This document shows, in pieces, positions 60,058 through 64,000 of a stretch of DNA of 64,000 nucleotides (its first letter is position 1; each line of letters begins with the position of its first letter). Position numbers and translations under genes: made by a program. Under the pieces are notes generated by a model that did not search any database, was not told where the DNA came from, and saw nothing but the letters and a program-made list of their open reading frames with translations. The DNA is from Pseudonocardia sp. EC080619-01 (GTDB lineage Bacteria > Actinomycetota > Actinomycetes > Mycobacteriales > Pseudonocardiaceae): the NCBI RefSeq assembly GCF_001420995.1, contig NZ_CP012184.1, forward strand, positions 356,501 to 420,500, read 5' to 3'.

Positions 60058-61617
60058 GTGCTCCCCCATCTCGACCCCGGCCGTACCGAGCGGGTCCGCG
60101 CCTGCCTGCTGGAGGCCGGCTACACCCCGGACGGCGTCCGCGCCCTGCTCGGGCGCTCGGCGCACGACGCGCTGACCCGCGGCGAGCCGGAGCCGGCCGC
60201 CCGGGCCAGCCGCGACGGCGGCGAGCTCGGCACCCTGGTCCGGCTGTTCCTGCTGGAGGACGTCGAGCCCGAGCCCGCGGTGACGGCCGCGCTCGGTGAC
60301 CTGGACCCGCTGCTCGAGGGACGGATCGTGCGCCGCACCCCGGACGGCATCCGGGCAGCCCTGGACGTCCGGCCCTACGGCGAGGGGCCGGGCGACGCCG
60401 GCGAGCCCGGCGCCGACTGGTGGGTCGTGTCCGACCTCGACTCCCCCGCCGCCCGGCAGGACCGCGAGCACGTCACCGGCGTCGGCGGCGCGTCGCTGTC
60501 GCTGGCCGCGGCCACCGTGCGCCGCCCGGTCGGCTCGCTGCTCGACCTCGGCACCGGCTGCGGGGTGCAGGCCCTGCACGGGTCCCGCCACGCGCTGCGG
60601 GTCACGGCCACCGACGTGCTGCCGCGGGCGCTGGCGCTGGCCCGTCTGTCCTGCGGTCTCTCCGGCGTCGACGTCGACCTCCGCGAGGGGCCCTGGTTCT
60701 CCCCGGTGGCCGGTGAGCGGTTCGACCAGGTCGTGTCGAACCCGCCGTTCGTGCCCGGCCCGCCGCGGGTCGACTACGTCTACCGCGACTCCGGGCAGGC
60801 CGGGGACTCCGCGCTGGCCGCGCTGCTCGGGGAGCTGCCCGGGCTGCTCAACCCCGGCGGTGTCGCCCAGCTGCTCGGCTCCTGGCTGCACGTGCGCGGC
60901 GAGGACTGGCCGGACCGGGTGCGGTCGTGGCTGCCCCCGGGCGTCGACGCCTGGGTCCTGCAGCGCGAGGTCGTCGACCCGGGGATGCACGTCGGCACCT
61001 GGCAGCGCGACGCCGGGCTGGTGCCGTCGTCGCGGGCCGCCCGCGAGCAGGCCACGGCCTGGCTGGACTGGATGGCCGCCGAGCGTGTCGAGGGCGTCGG
61101 GTTCGGGTTCCTGCTGCTGCGCCGGACCGACGCCGAGCCCACCGTGGTGGTCGAGGACCTGCCCGGCGAGCTCGGCGAGGGGCTCGGACGGGAGATGACC
61201 GGCTGGCTGGACCGGATCGACTGGCTCCGCGCGCACCCCCGCGACGAGGACCTGCTCGGCGCGACGCTGCTCCTCGCCCCGGAGACGGTGCTGGAGTCGG
61301 CGTCGTCGGTGGACCCGGACGGTGGCTGGGCCGAGCTGTCGACGACCGTGCGCCGCTGGGGCGGCCCCGGCTGGGAGCACCCGGTGGACGGCCCGGCCGC
61401 GGCCCTGCTCGCCGGGTGCCGGGGCGAGCTCCCCCTCTCGGAGCTGCTGGCGCTGCTGTCGTTCGCGCACGACCGCCCGTACGATGCGCTGGCCGGGGCC
61501 ACGCTGCCCGCGGTGCGCGAGTTCGTGCGGCACGGCCTGCTGGTCCCGGTCGGCGGTTGGCCGCACCCGGTGGCGTCCGGTGCGGCGTCGACGACCCCCG
61601 CGGGGCCCGTCGGATGA
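60058..61617 (+). CDS. HemK/RlmG-type methyltransferase with N-terminal accessory domain
   Basis: 519 residues. N-terminal helical domain (about 1-140), then SAM motif [19 protein letters not shown] and substrate motif [11 protein letters not shown] (NPPF), as in N5-glutamine or N6-adenine/guanine RNA methyltransferases. The C-terminal 200 residues ([14 protein letters not shown] ...) are a domain seen only in actinobacterial versions. GTG at 60058 with GACAAT 6 nt upstream. Overlaps dtd by 4 bp, pointing to a role in translation. Confidence 0.82.
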   Translation: MLPHLDPGRTERVRACLLEAGYTPDGVRALLGRSAHDALTRGEPEPAARASRDGGELGTLVRLFLLEDVEPEPAVTAALGDLDPLLEGRIVRRTPDGIRAALDVRPYGEGPGDAGEPGADWWVVSDLDSPAARQDREHVTGVGGASLSLAAATVRRPVGSLLDLGTGCGVQALHGSRHALRVTATDVLPRALALARLSCGLSGVDVDLREGPWFSPVAGERFDQVVSNPPFVPGPPRVDYVYRDSGQAGDSALAALLGELPGLLNPGGVAQLLGSWLHVRGEDWPDRVRSWLPPGVDAWVLQREVVDPGMHVGTWQRDAGLVPSSRAAREQATAWLDWMAAERVEGVGFGFLLLRRTDAEPTVVVEDLPGELGEGLGREMTGWLDRIDWLRAHPRDEDLLGATLLLAPETVLESASSVDPDGGWAELSTTVRRWGGPGWEHPVDGPAAALLAGCRGELPLSELLALLSFAHDRPYDALAGATLPAVREFVRHGLLVPVGGWPHPVASGAASTTPAGPVG

Positions 61618-62060
61618 AGGCCGTGGTCGCCCGGGTCCGCCGGGCCTCGGTGACGGTCTGCGACGACGGCGACGAGCCGCTGCGGGTGTCCGGGGCGATC
61701 GGCCCGGGCCTGCTGGTCCTGCTCGGGGTGCACCGCGACGACGTCGGCGACGCCACCCGGCCCGCGACGATGGCCCGCAAGCTGCACGAGCTGCGGATCC
61801 TGCGCGACGAACGCTCCTGCGCCGACTCCGGCGCCCCGCTGCTGGTGGTCAGCCAGTTCACCCTGCACGGCGAGACCCGCAAGGGGCGCCGTCCGTCGTG
61901 GTCCGCGGCGGCCCGGCCGGAGGACGCCGCACCCGTCGTCGACGCCGTCGTCGCGGCGCTGCGCGGGCGCGGCGCGACCGTCGAGACCGGTGAGTTCGGT
62001 GCGGACATGGCCGTCGAGTCGGTCAACGACGGCCCCTTCACCGTGCTGGTCGAGGTCTGA
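61614..62060 (+). CDS. dtd: D-aminoacyl-tRNA deacylase
   Basis: 148 residues. [17 protein letters not shown] and the C-terminal [10 protein letters not shown] are the DTD signature motifs (the cis Gly-Pro is in NDGP). Removes D-amino acids, and glycine from tRNA-Ala, using the tRNA itself for catalysis. ATG at 61614 overlaps the methyltransferase stop (ATGA). Confidence 0.95.
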   Translation: MKAVVARVRRASVTVCDDGDEPLRVSGAIGPGLLVLLGVHRDDVGDATRPATMARKLHELRILRDERSCADSGAPLLVVSQFTLHGETRKGRRPSWSAAARPEDAAPVVDAVVAALRGRGATVETGEFGADMAVESVNDGPFTVLVEV

Positions 62061-62136
62061 TCCTTCCGGTCCTCTCATCGGATTCTCAGCTCCGAACGGG
62101 ACGATCGGGGCAGTAGCGGAGAGGAGCTGGGGAATC

Positions 62137-62421
62137 GTGATCGCTTCATTGCTCGGCCTCGTACTGGGGTTGTTCCAGTTCGTGCTGGTCGCCCGGGTGA
62201 TCGTCGACTGGATCGAGGTGCTCGGGTCGGGCCGGGGCGGCGCCGTGCTCGACACCGCCCGCCGGATCACGCACGGGATCACCGAGCCGGTCGTGGCGCC
62301 GGTCCGCCGGCTCGTGCAGCCCGTGCGGATGGGGAACGTCGGTCTGGACCTCTCGGTCCTGATCGTGTTCGTGCTCGTGTTCGTCGTCCGGCTGGTGGTC
62401 GTGCCGCTGATCCCGTTCTGA
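62137..62421 (+). CDS. YggT family membrane protein
   Basis: 94 residues, two hydrophobic helices flanking the conserved TEPVVAPVRRLVQP segment of YggT proteins (LLGLVLGLFQFVLVARVIVDW before, DLSVLIVFVLVFVVRLVVVPLI after). Role in membrane organisation or septum function is suspected in the family. GTG at 62137 after GGAGAGGAGC. The stop directly abuts the convergent patatin gene. Confidence 0.88.
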   Translation: MIASLLGLVLGLFQFVLVARVIVDWIEVLGSGRGGAVLDTARRITHGITEPVVAPVRRLVQPVRMGNVGLDLSVLIVFVLVFVVRLVVVPLIPF

Positions 62422-63732
62422 TCAGTCGCCCGGCCCGAGCCGCAGGGTGGTGATCCGGCCGTCGTCGTCGAGCTCGGCCTCGACGCGGCCGGGCACCGCG
62501 CCGGCCGGGTCCCCGGCCCGGGTGACCCGGACGTCCCACACCGCGGCGTCCCGGGTGACCTGCTTGCGTGCCGGGTCGACGGTGAACTCGCCGTCGAGGA
62601 GCCGGTCGGCGTGCTCGCGCAGCGGCACCCCGCCGGGGTCGCGCTCGCGGAACGGCGCCGTCGAGTACAGGACCGCCTCCGGCACGACCGCCGCCCGGAA
62701 CGCGCTGACGTCCCCCTCCAGCACAGCCCGCTCCACGGCCAGCGCCCCGAGGAACCGGTCGGCCGCCGTCGCGCCGCTCGCCTGGAGGCCGGCCAGGAAC
62801 GACGCGTCGCGGTTGAGCTTCGACGCCGACCCGATCACCCGCGACGCGAGCACCGACGGCGGCATCTCCAGCACCCGCACGGTGACGTGCCGGTAGCCCG
62901 CCTCCGGTGTCAGCGAGCCCTCGGCCAGCAGCCGGTCGATCGTCTCGACGAACCCGAGCTCCTGGTTCAGCGAGAGGTTCCCGGCCAGCGCGTTGCGGCG
63001 GTCGGCGATCTCGATCGGCGTCCGTGGCTCGGACCCGATCGCGGACGGGTTGATCTGCACGACCCACAGCTCGTCGGGATCGGTGTCGAGCAGGTCACGG
63101 ACCGGCGGGTTCTGCGAGAACAGGCCGTCCCAGTAGACCCCGCCGTGGGTGTGCACGGCGCGGAACAGCGTCGGGATCGCGGCCGAGGCCAGGACCGACC
63201 GGTCGGTGATCCGGTCGGTGCGGCTGGAGAACGCACGGAACTCCCCGGTCAGCACGTCGACGGCGCCGAGCAGCAGCAGCGGCTCCCGCCCGTCCGGGTC
63301 CGGGGTGATCGCGGCGAGGTCGACGTGCCGGCCGAGCAGGTCGAGGAACTGGCGGGTGCCGTCGAGCGGGCGCGGCACCAGGTACGGCGTCGACGCCGGC
63401 AGCAGCCCGATCCCCTGCAGCGCCCCCGCCCAGACGACGCCCGCGTTCTGCAGCCGCGCCAGCGGTGACCGGGCGGCGTTGTCGGCCCAGAACTCCTCGA
63501 GCGCCCGTGCCGCGGAGGCGCGCTCCCCCGGGCCCTGCCCGCCGCGCAGCCGGTCCCACGCGACGAGGGCGCAGATCGCTCCGCCCGACGTCCCGGAGAG
63601 CCCGACGATCTCGGTGTCGTCGAGGGCGGGCGAGCGCAGCAGCCGGGCCAGGACACCCGCGGTGAAGGCCGTGTGGCTGCCCCCGCCCTGGCAGGCGACG
63701 GCGATCCGGCGGGGACGGTCGGGGCTGCTCAT
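62422..63732 (-). CDS. Patatin-like phospholipase with NTF2-like tail
   Basis: 436 residues. Oxyanion loop CQGGGSHTAF, nucleophile GLSGTSGG and YWDGLFSQNPP (Asp of the Ser-Asp dyad) are complete. Residues about 325-436 (LAVERAVLEGDVSAFRAAVVPEAVLY ...) look like a SnoaL/NTF2-like domain, an uncommon addition. ATG at 63732 with GATCAT 6 nt upstream. Likely a lipid acyl hydrolase in the cytoplasm or at the membrane. Confidence 0.85.
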   Translation of the reverse strand: MSSPDRPRRIAVACQGGGSHTAFTAGVLARLLRSPALDDTEIVGLSGTSGGAICALVAWDRLRGGQGPGERASAARALEEFWADNAARSPLARLQNAGVVWAGALQGIGLLPASTPYLVPRPLDGTRQFLDLLGRHVDLAAITPDPDGREPLLLLGAVDVLTGEFRAFSSRTDRITDRSVLASAAIPTLFRAVHTHGGVYWDGLFSQNPPVRDLLDTDPDELWVVQINPSAIGSEPRTPIEIADRRNALAGNLSLNQELGFVETIDRLLAEGSLTPEAGYRHVTVRVLEMPPSVLASRVIGSASKLNRDASFLAGLQASGATAADRFLGALAVERAVLEGDVSAFRAAVVPEAVLYSTAPFRERDPGGVPLREHADRLLDGEFTVDPARKQVTRDAAVWDVRVTRAGDPAGAVPGRVEAELDDDGRITTLRLGPGD

Positions 63733-63820
63733 GGCCCCATGATCGGGCGCGCGGGGCCGGGGCGGCCAGCGGCCGGAGGTCCTGTCACCCGCTGTTCACG
63801 CCGGCAGCGGCCGGACGCGA

Positions 63821-63848
63821 CACGGCCCCCGCCGTGGCGGGGGCCGTG
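63821..63848. terminator. 12-bp hairpin terminator
   Basis: CACGGCCCCCGC, loop CGTG, GCGGGGGCCGTG, in the gap between the end of the partial gene at 63913 and the patatin gene start. Terminates transcription from the right-hand gene before the patatin promoter (inferred). Confidence 0.7.
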
Positions 63849-63912
63849 GGGCGGAGTCCCGGCTCCGGGGAGGGGGACGTCCGTGTGCGTGGCCGGCCGG
63901 TGCCGGCGGGGA

Positions 63913-64000
63913 TCACTTCGTGGTGGAGCGCGGGCTGCGCGCGGCCTTCGGCGCAGTCTCCTCGGTCACGGCCTCGGCGGCCTTCGTCGCCTGCTCGGTG
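63913..64000 (-). CDS. C-terminal tail of an unidentified protein, partial
   Basis: The last 28 codons of a gene that continues beyond the window. The tail (TEQATKAAEAVTEETAPKAA, then RSPRSTTK) is Ala/Lys/Thr-rich and probably disordered, like the tails of histone-like or heparin-binding-haemagglutinin-type proteins of actinobacteria. Too short to assign. Confidence 0.5.
   Translation of the reverse strand, partial: TEQATKAAEAVTEETAPKAARSPRSTTK

Overview
The window is very G+C-rich. Genes are packed with 4-bp ATGA/GTGA overlaps, GTG starts are common, and many genes look leaderless (TAnnnT, 6-8 nt, then the start codon). Family content includes a LexA-boxed DUF222/HNH protein, DUF3039, DUF3099, DUF7455-like and Pr6Pr proteins, and the aerobic cobalamin route. 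This points to a free-living soil actinomycete, most likely of the Pseudonocardiaceae (Pseudonocardia-like). That assignment is inferred from gene families and base composition; no alignment was run.

Layout. 1-3280: an aconitase-type hydro-lyase (two subunits) with a PEP-mutase/isocitrate-lyase-family lyase, divergent from an IclR regulator across a palindromic operator. 3294-7320: a frameshifted PucR regulator divergent from a ureohydrolase and a sodium:solute symporter. 7614-8909: a DUF222/HNH gene under a perfect SOS box. 8977-23098: a large catabolic regulon. A LacI repressor sits among four near-identical operators that control two operons plus a divergent hisD-like/SDR/aldolase operon. 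The ABC permeases and binding protein lie in one operon and the ATPase in another, so the shared operator ties them into one uptake-and-degradation unit. 23319-24338: an NlpC/P60 cell-wall hydrolase. 24431-36587: cobalamin genes cobG, cobH, cobIJ and cobK, with Pr6Pr, GNAT and alcohol dehydrogenase genes between.

30145-35664 is a foreign insertion between the alcohol dehydrogenase and cobK, flanked by a decayed duplicate of the dehydrogenase 3' end. It carries the most unusual unit of the window. A 17-codon gene with a strong ribosome binding site is followed by a 16-bp hairpin, then two paralogous haem-oxygenase-fold (PqqC/CADD-like) putative metalloenzymes that each begin with a PqqD/RRE-like peptide-binding domain, then an MFS exporter and a GNAT acetyltransferase. 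The four protein genes overlap by 4 bp. I read this as a RiPP-like or peptide-derived-cofactor pathway of a type I do not recognise.

36606-45417: a HAD hydrolase, a xylose-type ABC importer with its ROK repressor and a palindromic operator, a methyltransferase, and a thiamin-precursor ABC importer behind a clear TPP riboswitch. 45641-64000: mostly housekeeping and family-of-unknown-function genes. These include a GAF protein with a disordered tail, a repeat-rich HTH protein, a GMC oxidoreductase, a frameshifted EamA/RhtA exporter, a DEAH helicase, a PHA-synthase-like protein lacking its catalytic Cys next to a PHA-depolymerase-like hydrolase, AMP nucleosidase with an ArsR regulator, an HhH-GPD glycosylase, a methyltransferase with D-aminoacyl-tRNA deacylase, a YggT protein and a patatin-like protein.

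Coordinates and starts were read by hand; functional assignments rest on motifs and context.
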